Shown: positions 7,146-15,344, counted from the stretch's first letter. The stretch is DNA of 24,573 nucleotides from an uncultured Actinomycetes bacterium (GCA_903832395.1 CAILBF010000207.1:1-24573), one strand, 5' to 3'. Numbers and translations are program-made. Notes: generated from the letters alone by a model not told the origin.

Positions 7146-8098
7146 ATTTGATGCTAATAAAGAGACAATCATGGAACATTGGAATTGTTCTAATCGCAAC
7201 ATTTCTCGGAGCTTGGCAAATAAGTCGTTTGCCTGTATTTGGTTCCTATGAGGCCAGAACATTTCTGCTTGGGATATTACCAATAGCCCTACTATCTATG
7301 GGTCAAGCAATAATTATTATCGGTGGCGGAATCAATTTAGCAATTGGAGCAGAATCAGTTCTAATCAATTGCTTAGCCGCACGATTTATGGTGGGAAAAA
7401 GTTTTATTGCTTGCGTCATGTTAACTTTATTGTTTCTCTTAGTGTCTATTTTAGTTGGAGCATTAACTGGTCTGATTATTTCGAAGTCAAAAATTGCCGA
7501 CATAATTGTAACTTTAGCAACAAGCTTTATTTTGATCGGCTTAGCCATGTACATTCAACCATCACCAGGTGGAGGAATGAATTTAACATTGGCTCATTTA
7601 ATTTCCGGTAAGGGATCTGCTTTCTTGCCACCATTAATCACATTAATACTCCCTCTTGTAATTATCTGGTTGCCGCTCTATCGCAGTCGCACTGGAATCG
7701 CTATGTACGCTATTGGTTCTAACAAGGATTCAGCATTTCTCTCCGGTGTAAATGTGGATTTCACTCGGATTAAGCTCTATGCAGTGGGTGGGTTATTTGC
7801 TGGCATCTCTGGAATAGCTCTCACTGCCATTACATTAAGTGGAAGTCCATTTGCAAGTATCAGTAATACTGCAACCCTTAACTCAGTTGCGGGGGCAGTC
7901 CTAGGTGGCGTTGCTTTATCTGGAGGAGTTGGCGGACTGACCGGTCCAGCATTAGCTGCACTTATCCTGTATTTCATTCCAACAATTCTCCTGAATTATG
8001 GAATTGACCCTGCATATAGCCAAATCATCACGGGAGCACTAACAATATTAGTTGTTCTGGCTGGTGGCTTAATTCGCAATCGTGGGAAGAAGAAGTAA
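7142..8098 (+). CDS. Sugar ABC transporter permease, RbsC-like (BPD_transp_2), first copy
   Basis: This 318-aa membrane protein has eight to ten hydrophobic segments and forms one half of the transport channel. The conserved loop GGGINLAIGAES resembles the RbsC motif GGIDLSVGS, with Asn replacing the usual Asp. The coupling segment AIGSNKDSAFLSGVNVDFTRIKLYAVGGLFAGISG is typical of the family, as is the late AVLGGVALSGGVGG. It starts at ATG7142 inside the ATGA overlap with the ATPase gene. It is followed directly by a second, different permease, so the importer probably uses a heterodimer. The first transmembrane segment follows a short basic N-terminus. Confidence 0.93.
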   Translation: MNLMLIKRQSWNIGIVLIATFLGAWQISRLPVFGSYEARTFLLGILPIALLSMGQAIIIIGGGINLAIGAESVLINCLAARFMVGKSFIACVMLTLLFLLVSILVGALTGLIISKSKIADIIVTLATSFILIGLAMYIQPSPGGGMNLTLAHLISGKGSAFLPPLITLILPLVIIWLPLYRSRTGIAMYAIGSNKDSAFLSGVNVDFTRIKLYAVGGLFAGISGIALTAITLSGSPFASISNTATLNSVAGAVLGGVALSGGVGGLTGPALAALILYFIPTILLNYGIDPAYSQIITGALTILVVLAGGLIRNRGKKK

Positions 8099-9052
8099 AT
8101 GGGAAAAATTAAAAGTTTATTCACTGGACTACCAGCTTCGATGCTTAGTTTATGGTCGATTTTAATTGTACTTTTTATAATTACAGGTTTAGTTGACCAC
8201 TATTTCTTCACGATCCCATCAATTGGGGTAACTTTTCAATTAGCTGTACCTCTTGGTTTATTAGCTGCAGGACAGACTATTTGCATGCTCACCGGTGGCA
8301 TAGATCTTTCAATTGCAATGATTGCAACTGGTGCTGCATTTATTGTGAGCATTAAATCACCATCAGGTTTAGGTATGGCAATTTTCTATGCAACCCTTTA
8401 CTGCATTTTAATTGGGGCAATAAATGGATTAGCAGTGGGATTACTTGGAATGAATCCATTAATTATGACATTAGGAATGAATGCAGTCCTGATTGGTGTG
8501 TTTACCGTAGGTATCACCACATTTTTAAAAGGTAGTTCAACAATGCCTGACATAATTATTAAGTTGAGCACCGCTTCAATTATTGATCCCATCAGCTGGC
8601 CCCTTGTGCTTTGGATATTAATTGGGGGATTTGTACTGTATCTATTGAAGCAAACCGGATTAGGAAGACTTATTTACGCAGTTGGCGATAATGCAAAAGC
8701 GGCACGTTTGGCTGGAATCCGAGTGTGGAAAGTTCAATTAACCGCATACATTCTTTGTGCATTGCTTGGCGGACTTGCCGGATTGATGATTGGCGGTCAA
8801 TCAGGTGCTGTAGCAATGAGTTTAGCTGACTCCCTTGTTTTGCCTTCTGTCGCAGCAGTAGTAATTGGAGGCACTTCAATTATGGGTGGCATGGGTGGAT
8901 ATACAGGAAGCATCATGGGAACTTTAATTCTCACGGTTCTTTCATACCTATTAGCAACTTTAAATTCATCTGAAGCTGTCAAACAAATGATTTATGGATC
9001 AATAGTGTTAGCACTTGCTTGGACTTACTCAAAGTTGACCGAGAAATCTTGA
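8099..9052 (+). CDS. Sugar ABC transporter permease, RbsC-like, second copy
   Basis: This 317-aa membrane protein is the second channel subunit. It keeps the consensus loop TGGIDLSIAM, unlike its partner with GGGINLAIG, and has the coupling segment AVGDNAKAARLAGIRVWKVQ and a late VVIGGTSIMGGMGG. ATG8099 directly follows the stop of the first permease, with an AG-rich GGGAAGAAGAAG serving as ribosome site. The two permeases are clearly related but diverged, which points to an old duplication and a heterodimeric transporter, as in several RbsA-type systems for less common sugars. The Gfo/Idh gene follows after eight bases, placing transport and first oxidation in one operon. Confidence 0.93.
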   Translation: MGKIKSLFTGLPASMLSLWSILIVLFIITGLVDHYFFTIPSIGVTFQLAVPLGLLAAGQTICMLTGGIDLSIAMIATGAAFIVSIKSPSGLGMAIFYATLYCILIGAINGLAVGLLGMNPLIMTLGMNAVLIGVFTVGITTFLKGSSTMPDIIIKLSTASIIDPISWPLVLWILIGGFVLYLLKQTGLGRLIYAVGDNAKAARLAGIRVWKVQLTAYILCALLGGLAGLMIGGQSGAVAMSLADSLVLPSVAAVVIGGTSIMGGMGGYTGSIMGTLILTVLSYLLATLNSSEAVKQMIYGSIVLALAWTYSKLTEKS

Positions 9053-9060
9053 GTCTTATG

Positions 9061-10194
9061 AAGATTAATGCAACTGCAGTAATTGGTACGGGCTTTATTG
9101 GGGCAGTGCACATTGAAGCAATTAGACGCACAGGTAACTACGTTAAGGGCGTTCTCTCTGGTTCAGAAAAAAGCACATTTCAAGCTACCGAAAAATACAA
9201 AGTAAAAACTGCCTATTCATCAATAAATGAAATTTGTAGTGACAAAGACGTTTCGGTTGTGCATGTAACGAGCCCAAATGCCCTTCACGTCGAGCAAGTT
9301 GAGAAGTTAATTGCAGCTAAGAAACATGTCGTATGTGAAAAACCTTTAGCGCTTACTGCAGCAGAAGGAGCTCATTTACTAAAGTTAGCCGAGCAGGCAG
9401 AAATAACTCATGCCCTTTGTTTTAACACCAGGTTTTATCCCATGGTTCATGAGGCACAAAGTAGGTTTCATAATAAGGAGATAGGTGCACTCCGCTATAT
9501 ACACGCCCAATATCATCAAGATTGGCTAGCACTTGATACTGACTGGAATTGGCGATTGGAATCTGAAAAGGCCGGAGGTTTGCGCGCGGTTGCTGATATT
9601 GGCTCCCATTTATTGGATCAGCTACATTTCATTACTGGAGAAGAGATTGATTCAGTATTCGCAGACTTACATACACTAATCAAAGTCCGAAACCGCCCGA
9701 TGGGTGAAGTTCAAACCTTTACATCTTCTAGTAACGCAGATCGTAAAGAAGTCCCAATGAGTTCAGATGATGCCGCGGGGCTAGTGCTCAGATTTAAAAA
9801 TGGCGCCAGAGCTACAATTTCTATTTCTCAAATCTCTTTCGGTTCAAAAAATGCAATTAAATGGGAGATCTCTGGCACAAAAGCTTCATTCTCATTTGAT
9901 TCTGAAGAACCAGAATCTCTCATCATGGGAAATCGGGGGTCGGGCAATGAAATTATCAGAAAAGATCCGTCACTTTTATCTTCTTCAGCAGCTGGTATTT
10001 CTTTCTACCCAGGGGGCCATGTAGAGGGATTTGGGGAAACCTTCAGAGGACTTTTTGAAACGGTTTATAACCACATAGAGAATCCAACTACTGAGATAAA
10101 GTTTCCTACTTTTGCTGATGGGGTTCGGAGCCTAGAACTAACGGATGCGATTGCAGAAAGCTCAAAAACAGCAACTTGGGTAAAGTTAAAATAG
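9061..10194 (+). CDS. Gfo/Idh/MocA-family oxidoreductase (first copy)
   Basis: This 377-aa NAD(P)-dependent dehydrogenase would act on a sugar, inositol or sugar derivative. The Rossmann motif is VIGTGFIG (8-15), and CEKPLA (93-98) carries the conserved active-site Lys95. The C-terminal Gfo/Idh domain includes the ADIGSHLLDQLHF segment with the catalytic-type histidine. I chose ATG9061; TTG9049, overlapping the permease stop, is a possible alternative, and neither has a strong ribosome site. It lies in the transport operon, 15 bases before a TIM-barrel epimerase/isomerase. A Gfo/Idh plus TIM-barrel pair recurs in inositol, levoglucosan and 3-keto-glycoside pathways, so oxidation at a ring carbon is a reasonable guess. 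Confidence 0.9.
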   Translation, partial: KINATAVIGTGFIGAVHIEAIRRTGNYVKGVLSGSEKSTFQATEKYKVKTAYSSINEICSDKDVSVVHVTSPNALHVEQVEKLIAAKKHVVCEKPLALTAAEGAHLLKLAEQAEITHALCFNTRFYPMVHEAQSRFHNKEIGALRYIHAQYHQDWLALDTDWNWRLESEKAGGLRAVADIGSHLLDQLHFITGEEIDSVFADLHTLIKVRNRPMGEVQTFTSSSNADRKEVPMSSDDAAGLVLRFKNGARATISISQISFGSKNAIKWEISGTKASFSFDSEEPESLIMGNRGSGNEIIRKDPSLLSSSAAGISFYPGGHVEGFGETFRGLFETVYNHIENPTTEIKFPTFADGVRSLELTDAIAESSKTATWVKLK

Positions 10195-10209
10195 TGAAAG
10201 GGAAATAAC

Positions 10210-11127
10210 ATGAAACTCGGACTCCTAACTGCACCACTCCCATCAGTTCCGCTGATGGAAATTGCTAAGTGGGCAAGCGCACAACGCTTTGAGATGCTTG
10301 AAGTCTGTTGTTGGCCTAAATCAGCTGACGTTAATCGTCGCTATGCAGGCATAACTCATATAGAAGTTGAGAATTTGAATAAAGATCAGGGCGAACAAAT
10401 CGTTGGTGAGTTAAAAACTCATAACATCACAATGTCGGCTCTTGGATACTATCCAAACAATCTGCATCCAGATAAGAACCACCGTGAATCGGTTAATGAG
10501 CACACGAAGAAAGTCATCAAAGCTGCCGGATTAATGGGAGTCCCAGTTGTTAGTACTTTTATTGGAGCGGATGCATCCAAAACTCAAGCTGAGAATTGGG
10601 AAGAGGCTCAAAAAGTCTGGCCAGACATTGTCAAATATGCCGAAGATAATAATGTGAAGATTGCCATTGAAAATTGTCCAATGATTTTTAGTAAGGATGA
10701 ATGGCCAAGTGGGCATAACGTCGCTTATTCCCCAAAAATATGGCGAGAAATGTTTGCAAAATTTGGACCCGCTGTCGGTTTAAACTTGGATCCATCACAT
10801 TTAGTTTGGCAAATGATTGACATTGAGCGAGTGATTAAAGAATTTGGCACCAGGATTTACCATACTCATGTCAAAGATATGGAAATCGATCGCGAAGGTC
10901 TTTATGAGAATGGGATTATGTCGGCAGGTATTGGTTGGCAGAGACCACGACTACCGGGTTATGGTGAAGTTAATTGGGCGAAGTTTGTGTCTGCCCTATC
11001 GCAAGTTGGTTATGACTATGTCTTATGTGTAGAGCATGAAGACCGTAGGTTTGAAGGAACTGATGAATTGGTAAAGCAGGGCTTTATGATTGCGCGCAAT
11101 CAAATTGCCCCACTTCTACCTATGTAA
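10210..11127 (+). CDS. Sugar phosphate isomerase/epimerase family TIM-barrel protein (IolE/IolI-like)
   Basis: This 305-aa xylose-isomerase-like TIM-barrel protein (AP_endonuc_2 superfamily) is expected to isomerise, epimerise or dehydrate a keto sugar using a divalent metal. Candidate metal ligands sit where the family has them: Glu154 in IAIENCP, Asp194 and His197 in LNLDPSH, His220 in YHTHVKD and Glu275 in VEHED. ATG10210 follows AAAGGGA. It is the last gene of the transport operon and is convergent with the second Gfo/Idh gene 22 bases away. The partner Gfo/Idh enzyme immediately upstream probably makes its substrate. IolE-type dehydratase, 3-keto-sugar epimerase and 3-keto-glycoside lyase/hydrolase activities cannot be separated by eye. 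Confidence 0.88.
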   Translation: MKLGLLTAPLPSVPLMEIAKWASAQRFEMLEVCCWPKSADVNRRYAGITHIEVENLNKDQGEQIVGELKTHNITMSALGYYPNNLHPDKNHRESVNEHTKKVIKAAGLMGVPVVSTFIGADASKTQAENWEEAQKVWPDIVKYAEDNNVKIAIENCPMIFSKDEWPSGHNVAYSPKIWREMFAKFGPAVGLNLDPSHLVWQMIDIERVIKEFGTRIYHTHVKDMEIDREGLYENGIMSAGIGWQRPRLPGYGEVNWAKFVSALSQVGYDYVLCVEHEDRRFEGTDELVKQGFMIARNQIAPLLPM

Positions 11128-11130
11128 CAT

Positions 11131-11158
11131 AATTCTTTTGATCTTTAAATTAAGAATT
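11131..11158. terminator. Possible weak convergent terminator
   Basis: AATTCTT (11131-11137) and AAGAATT (11152-11158) form a 7-base inverted repeat around a 14-base AT-rich loop, between the converging ends of the epimerase and second Gfo/Idh genes. The hairpin is AT-rich and weak, so this call rests mainly on its position. Confidence 0.3.
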
Positions 11159-12355
11159 TACTGTTGCAACCACTCGGTCTGTAAATTCATTTGTTTTTGG
11201 ATCTTTTAGAATCAATTTCACACGTCCATCAGGCAAGGTTTCTTGCTTAATGATTATTAGACCTTCATAAAGCTTTGGCTCATTACTAATTCGTGGTGTG
11301 GTTCCACCACGCCATTCAACGTCAATAGGTGCCCACCCATGTGTCTCAACTGACTTAAAGCACGCATCCATGATGGCATTTACAACGTAGCCATCATAAA
11401 AAGTTTCCATTGGATCAGTCCCATTTTCCATGGAGTTAAACATGTCCGTGAACATATCTACGTAACCGAGCTCAGCGACTTCATCTCCAACTGGGAATAG
11501 CCATCCGGTAGATGTTTCAGATTTTTCCGCGATATATGCGTTGCCTTCGGCCGATGTAAACATTTCAAATCCGGTGCGCAAGAAATGGTTAAGCCAGATA
11601 GTTCCATGAGTACCAGCAACTTCATCACGTAAATCCATACCGCCTCTGAAAGTCCAAGAAACTTCGAATTGGCCAATTGCACCTGACTCAAACTTAATTA
11701 AAGCTATAGCGTTATCTTCAGCATTAATAGGATGCACAAGTGTGTCTTTCCAGCAAAGAACTTCTACTGGGCGATTGCCTTTTCCTACAAAGTTTCTGAT
11801 GATCTCAATGCAATGGCACCCAAGGTCAATGATGCAACCGCCACCTGCTTGTTTATCATCCCAAAACCAAGCACTGTGAGGACCAGGGTGAGTTTCGCGT
11901 GAACGTACCCAAAGCACATCACCAACTGCACCATTGTGAACTGATTTCACAGCTTTCAAAGTCTTAGGGGTATAGGCAAGATCTTCCAAGTAGCCCGCAA
12001 ATATTCCAGCCTTTTCAACCATATCCAAAATTCGCTTTGCTTCAGCGGCAGTACGAGCTAAAGGCTTGGTGCAAAGTACGGCTTTTCCAGCCTTCGCAAT
12101 TTTTCCAATGACTTCTTCGTGCATGTGGTTAGGAAGAGCAACTACAACTACATCAGTATCTGGATGGTTAATCGCTTCATCAATATCTGTTGTGTAGTTA
12201 GGAACATTCCAACGCTGGGCAAAAGCGGCACCGCGTTCACTAGATCGAGAATAAACAACTGCTACGGAATCTCGATTTCGCTGTCCCTGCAATGTCATTG
12301 TATAAAAATCACCGATTAATCCAGTACCAAGCATTGTTATGCGGTGCGACTTCAC
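11150..12355 (-). CDS. Gfo/Idh/MocA-family oxidoreductase (second copy)
   Basis: This 401-aa NAD(P)-dependent dehydrogenase has Rossmann motif MLGTGLIG (8-15). It has CTKPLA in place of the common CEKPLA, keeping the lysine, and a GGGCIIDLGCHCIEI segment holding the active-site histidine. It is clearly different from the first copy: longer, with a C-terminal tail after PKLYEGLIIIKQ that forms an extra beta-rich segment. I chose GTG12355 because GGAGG lies five bases upstream on this strand; a TTG start at 12367 would precede that ribosome site. It is divergent from the FAD oxidoreductase gene, with a 12-base perfect palindrome between them, so the two are probably co-regulated. Confidence 0.9.
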   Translation of the reverse strand: MKSHRITMLGTGLIGDFYTMTLQGQRNRDSVAVVYSRSSERGAAFAQRWNVPNYTTDIDEAINHPDTDVVVVALPNHMHEEVIGKIAKAGKAVLCTKPLARTAAEAKRILDMVEKAGIFAGYLEDLAYTPKTLKAVKSVHNGAVGDVLWVRSRETHPGPHSAWFWDDKQAGGGCIIDLGCHCIEIIRNFVGKGNRPVEVLCWKDTLVHPINAEDNAIALIKFESGAIGQFEVSWTFRGGMDLRDEVAGTHGTIWLNHFLRTGFEMFTSAEGNAYIAEKSETSTGWLFPVGDEVAELGYVDMFTDMFNSMENGTDPMETFYDGYVVNAIMDACFKSVETHGWAPIDVEWRGGTTPRISNEPKLYEGLIIIKQETLPDGRVKLILKDPKTNEFTDRVVATVNS

Positions 12356-12394
12356 AATATCCTCCAAGGGCTACTTCAAGTTTAGATTTCAAAG

Positions 12395-12406
12395 TAGTAT
12401 ATACTA
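12395..12406. promoter_or_regulatory. HutC/GntR-type operator between divergent Gfo/Idh and FAD-oxidoreductase genes
   Basis: TAGTATATACTA is a perfect 12-base palindrome whose core GTATATAC (12397-12404) fits GTMTAKAC. Being symmetric, it offers a -10-like TATACT on both strands. A bound regulator could thus shut both divergent promoters. It is the third consensus site in a control region of this cluster. Confidence 0.65.
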
Positions 12407-12459
12407 ATTGCAGGATACTGAGAAGAGTCCGTACTTGGATTTATGGGAGGGCATATCAA

Positions 12460-13782
12460 ATGGCTGCCCGGATTGATTTAGGCGACTTTGATGTCGTTGT
12501 TGTGGGTTCAGGGTCAGCTGGCTCGTCAGCAGCAATTGCAGCATCACGAAGTGGCGCAAGAACTTTAATTATTGATCGGCTTCCATTTATTGGAGGAACC
12601 AGTACTGGGGTTCTTGATACTTTTTACGGATTTTATACACCGGGTGAAGTTTCAAGAAAAATTGTAGGTGGAATCCCTGACGACGTGATTGCCGGTTTAA
12701 AGAAATTGGGCCCAGTTGTAGAACGGGCAAATACATATGGTGCGGGAACTGGTGTTACATATAATCCAGAACATCTCAAAGTTGTGTGGGAACGCTTATT
12801 AGTCGATGCTGGCGTGAAGGTTCTACTTCACAGTTTGTTGCAAGAGGTAACTGTTAGCGATGGGCGAGTATTATCTCTCACTTTGGCAACACGTTCGGGA
12901 TTGGCAACAGTTTCAGGGAAGAATTTTATTGATGCATCTGGAGATGCTGATCTTGCTTATTTCGCCAACTTTTCATATGAAAGAGCAGGTGAAATATCAC
13001 CTGCTCAAACTATGACGACTACTTTTCGTATGATTAATGTTGATGTAAAGAAACGTAAGAGTTTTACCAAAGATCAGTTACATGCAGCTATGGAACAAGC
13101 AGTTTTAGATGGATACCAGCTACCTCGTCGTGAAGGATCAGATCACATCACTACCGTTGATAACACAATGGCCACGGTTATGACGAGAGTTGATTCTGTG
13201 AGAGCAACGACAAATAGTGAAATTGAGTCGGTATTAGATAATCCATTTTTTCTTAGCGAATCAGAGATAAATGGTCGCGAACAAGCCTTGGAGTACGCAC
13301 GATTTCTAATTGATCGTGTTCCTGGCTATGAAAACTCTGCGCTTTACGGACTTTCAACTTTTCTTGGAATTCGTGAAAGTCGTCGGGTCTACGGCGACTA
13401 TCGAGTCACACGCGAAGATGTTTTAACTGCCCAACATTTTGATGATCAAATCGCCTTATGTGGAGCACCCATTGAGGACCATCACAGTGGAACGGGCACA
13501 AATTGGGCATACATACCTAATAGCGGGGTTGTTGGGATTCCATTGAGAGCACTCCAAGTAAAAGACAGCATTAATACCCTGGTCGTTGGCAGGTGTTTTT
13601 CAGCCACACACGATGCGCATGCAAGTATCCGATCCATGGCTCAATGTATGGCTATGGGAACTGCCGCGGGAACAGTTGCTGCAATTGCATCGAAGAACTT
13701 CAAAGAAATTCGGGGTATTGATTTTAATGACATCAAGAAAGTTTTGAAAACTGGCGGAGCAATACTAGAAATGCCAAATTAG
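12460..13782 (+). CDS. FAD-dependent oxidoreductase (FAD_oxidored family)
   Basis: This 440-aa flavoprotein has an N-terminal dinucleotide-binding motif VVVGSGSAGSSAA (13-25), the second FAD contact ASGDADLAYFA and a C-terminal FAD-closing segment RCFSATHDAHASIRSMAQC. These are typical of the FAD_oxidored group, which acts on varied small substrates. No membrane segment or Tat leader is seen, so it should be cytoplasmic. ATG12460 follows GGGAGG; the open frame extends upstream to 12292 but through the neighbour's coding and control region. It is the first gene of a three-gene operon with a lactonase-like hydrolase (two-base gap) and a KDPG-type aldolase. Oxidation of a cyclic sugar to a lactone would fit this order, though the substrate is unknown. 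Confidence 0.85.
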   Translation: MAARIDLGDFDVVVVGSGSAGSSAAIAASRSGARTLIIDRLPFIGGTSTGVLDTFYGFYTPGEVSRKIVGGIPDDVIAGLKKLGPVVERANTYGAGTGVTYNPEHLKVVWERLLVDAGVKVLLHSLLQEVTVSDGRVLSLTLATRSGLATVSGKNFIDASGDADLAYFANFSYERAGEISPAQTMTTTFRMINVDVKKRKSFTKDQLHAAMEQAVLDGYQLPRREGSDHITTVDNTMATVMTRVDSVRATTNSEIESVLDNPFFLSESEINGREQALEYARFLIDRVPGYENSALYGLSTFLGIRESRRVYGDYRVTREDVLTAQHFDDQIALCGAPIEDHHSGTGTNWAYIPNSGVVGIPLRALQVKDSINTLVVGRCFSATHDAHASIRSMAQCMAMGTAAGTVAAIASKNFKEIRGIDFNDIKKVLKTGGAILEMPN

Positions 13783-13784
13783 AA

Positions 13785-14726
13785 ATGGCGTTTACTCGCA
13801 CAGTACTGGGTGATATTTCGACGAGTGAATTAGGCGTCACATACATGCATGAACACCTGGTTATTGATTCAAATATCGTGCAAAACCAATTTGAACATAT
13901 ATGGCTTCCTTCTGAGGAAGATGCAATAGCTGAAGCAACTCTTTGTTTTGATGCCGGAGTGCGCACTCTTGTTGATTGTATGCCAATGGGATCAGGTGGC
14001 GATATCAAAAAACTACGAACCATCAGTAAGAAAAGTTCGACAAATATTATTGCTGCGACTGGAATGCATACACAAAAATATTATGGGAGCAAGGATGAAT
14101 TATTAGTAGCCGATTCAGAAACTTTGGCAACTAAATTCATAAATGATATTGAGATTGGCTCTCAAAACACTGACATTAGAGCTGGTTTAATAAAAGTTTC
14201 ATCGAGTGGCGAAAAGCTAACTCCTAGAGAGAAGGTACTTTTTGAAGGGGCAGCTCAAGCTCACAAAGTTACTGGTGCCCCAATACTCACACATTGTGAG
14301 CATGGCATAGGCGCCATAGCCCAGATTGAAGAATTATCTCAACTCGATGTTTCACTTTCAAATGTAACAATCTCCCACGGAGATAAAGTGAATGACACCT
14401 CATATCACACTGAGATTCTTAGCAGCGGTGTTCTAGTTGAATATGACCAGTGCTTGCGCCAATTCAGCGATAAGACACCACCGAGTGCCGAATTAACTTT
14501 GGCAATGATTGAACGAGGATTTCTTAGTCAAATAATGCTTGGTACTGATGGCGCCCGGCGAACTCTATGGAAATCACTAGGTGGTGAGCCGGGCTTAGCC
14601 TGGTTGTACTCTGATTGGAGTAAAGTCTTATTAGGTGTTGGACTTACTGATGACGATCTTAAGGCCCTTTTCATTTTGAATCCCGCGAAGGCATTAGCAT
14701 TTAAGGAGATAAAGAATGTTCTTTGA
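13785..14726 (+). CDS. Phosphotriesterase-family hydrolase, probable lactonase
   Basis: This 313-aa amidohydrolase-superfamily protein of the phosphotriesterase (COG1735) group shows all the binuclear-metal ligands: HEH (His22, His24), the lysine that becomes carboxylated (Lys137 in GLIKVSS), His170 in THCEHG, His198 in SHGDK and Asp255 in GTDGARR. Several characterised relatives hydrolyse sugar or sugar-phosphate lactones and not organophosphates. ATG13785 lies two bases after the FAD oxidoreductase stop. The 3' end overlaps the aldolase gene by 11 bases. Placed between an oxidase-like enzyme and a 2-keto-3-deoxy-acid aldolase, a lactone-opening step is the simplest role, but this is inferred from context. 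Confidence 0.88.
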   Translation: MAFTRTVLGDISTSELGVTYMHEHLVIDSNIVQNQFEHIWLPSEEDAIAEATLCFDAGVRTLVDCMPMGSGGDIKKLRTISKKSSTNIIAATGMHTQKYYGSKDELLVADSETLATKFINDIEIGSQNTDIRAGLIKVSSSGEKLTPREKVLFEGAAQAHKVTGAPILTHCEHGIGAIAQIEELSQLDVSLSNVTISHGDKVNDTSYHTEILSSGVLVEYDQCLRQFSDKTPPSAELTLAMIERGFLSQIMLGTDGARRTLWKSLGGEPGLAWLYSDWSKVLLGVGLTDDDLKALFILNPAKALAFKEIKNVL

Positions 14727-15258
14727 GGAACTCAGTAAGCAGAGAATTCTCCCAATCTTGACCGTGAATGATCTGTCTCAAACCCGAAAGGATGTCGCCG
14801 ATTTGAAGTCTAGAAATTTTCGAATAATGGAAATCACACTAAGAACGCCTCAAAGCATTGATGCAATAAAAGAATTTTGTTCAGACGAAGAGTTAGTTAT
14901 TGGAGCTGGCTCCATTTCGACAGTTAGCCAGATGAATGAAGTAATGGCAGCTGGTGCAAAATTCGGGGTTTCACCGGGTTTATTTTCACCATTAGTGAAA
15001 AATGCAGCTGATAATAATTTTCCATATATCCCCGGAATCTCAACCTCCTCTGAAATCATGGAAGGCGTTAACTTAGGGGTGAAGGTATTTAAGTTTTTTC
15101 CAAGTGAACCACTGGGCGGCTTAATTACTTTAAAAGCAATATGTGCCCCTTTCCCCGGGTTAAGTTTCATTCCCACAGGGGGAGTAAATTCTGAAATCTC
15201 TGAAGAATACTTGAAGGAAAAGTGCGTTCTAGCAGTTGGCGGTTCCTGGTTAATCTAA
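14716..15258 (+). CDS. KDPG/KHG aldolase-family protein, C-terminally short
   Basis: This 180-aa class I aldolase of the Eda family would cleave a 2-keto-3-deoxy sugar acid (or its phosphate) to pyruvate plus an aldehyde. Glu39 and Arg43 in EITLRTP, GAGSIS (63-68) and the Schiff-base Lys126 in FKFFPSE are in place, as is the FIPTGGV phosphate-site segment. Family members usually have 200-215 residues. Here the frame stops right after AVGGSWLI, so the last helix or so is missing. The start at ATG14716 follows GGAGAT and overlaps the hydrolase gene by 11 bases. The active site is complete, so the protein may still work, but the abrupt end next to a scarred region suggests a lost 3' end. Confidence 0.82.
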   Translation: MFFEELSKQRILPILTVNDLSQTRKDVADLKSRNFRIMEITLRTPQSIDAIKEFCSDEELVIGAGSISTVSQMNEVMAAGAKFGVSPGLFSPLVKNAADNNFPYIPGISTSSEIMEGVNLGVKVFKFFPSEPLGGLITLKAICAPFPGLSFIPTGGVNSEISEEYLKEKCVLAVGGSWLI

Positions 15259-15344
15259 ATGCGCACTGTTTGCATATGGACATTAATCCCTTGTCTTAAT
15301 AACCTTAGTCTGTATCCATTTCGCCCCACCCATAAGGAGCTAAC

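Noticed and set aside
13785..14726. Organophosphate-degrading phosphotriesterase
   Set aside because: The metal ligands only establish the superfamily. The sugar-operon context and known relatives favour a lactonase, so the specific pesticide-hydrolase label is unsupported.
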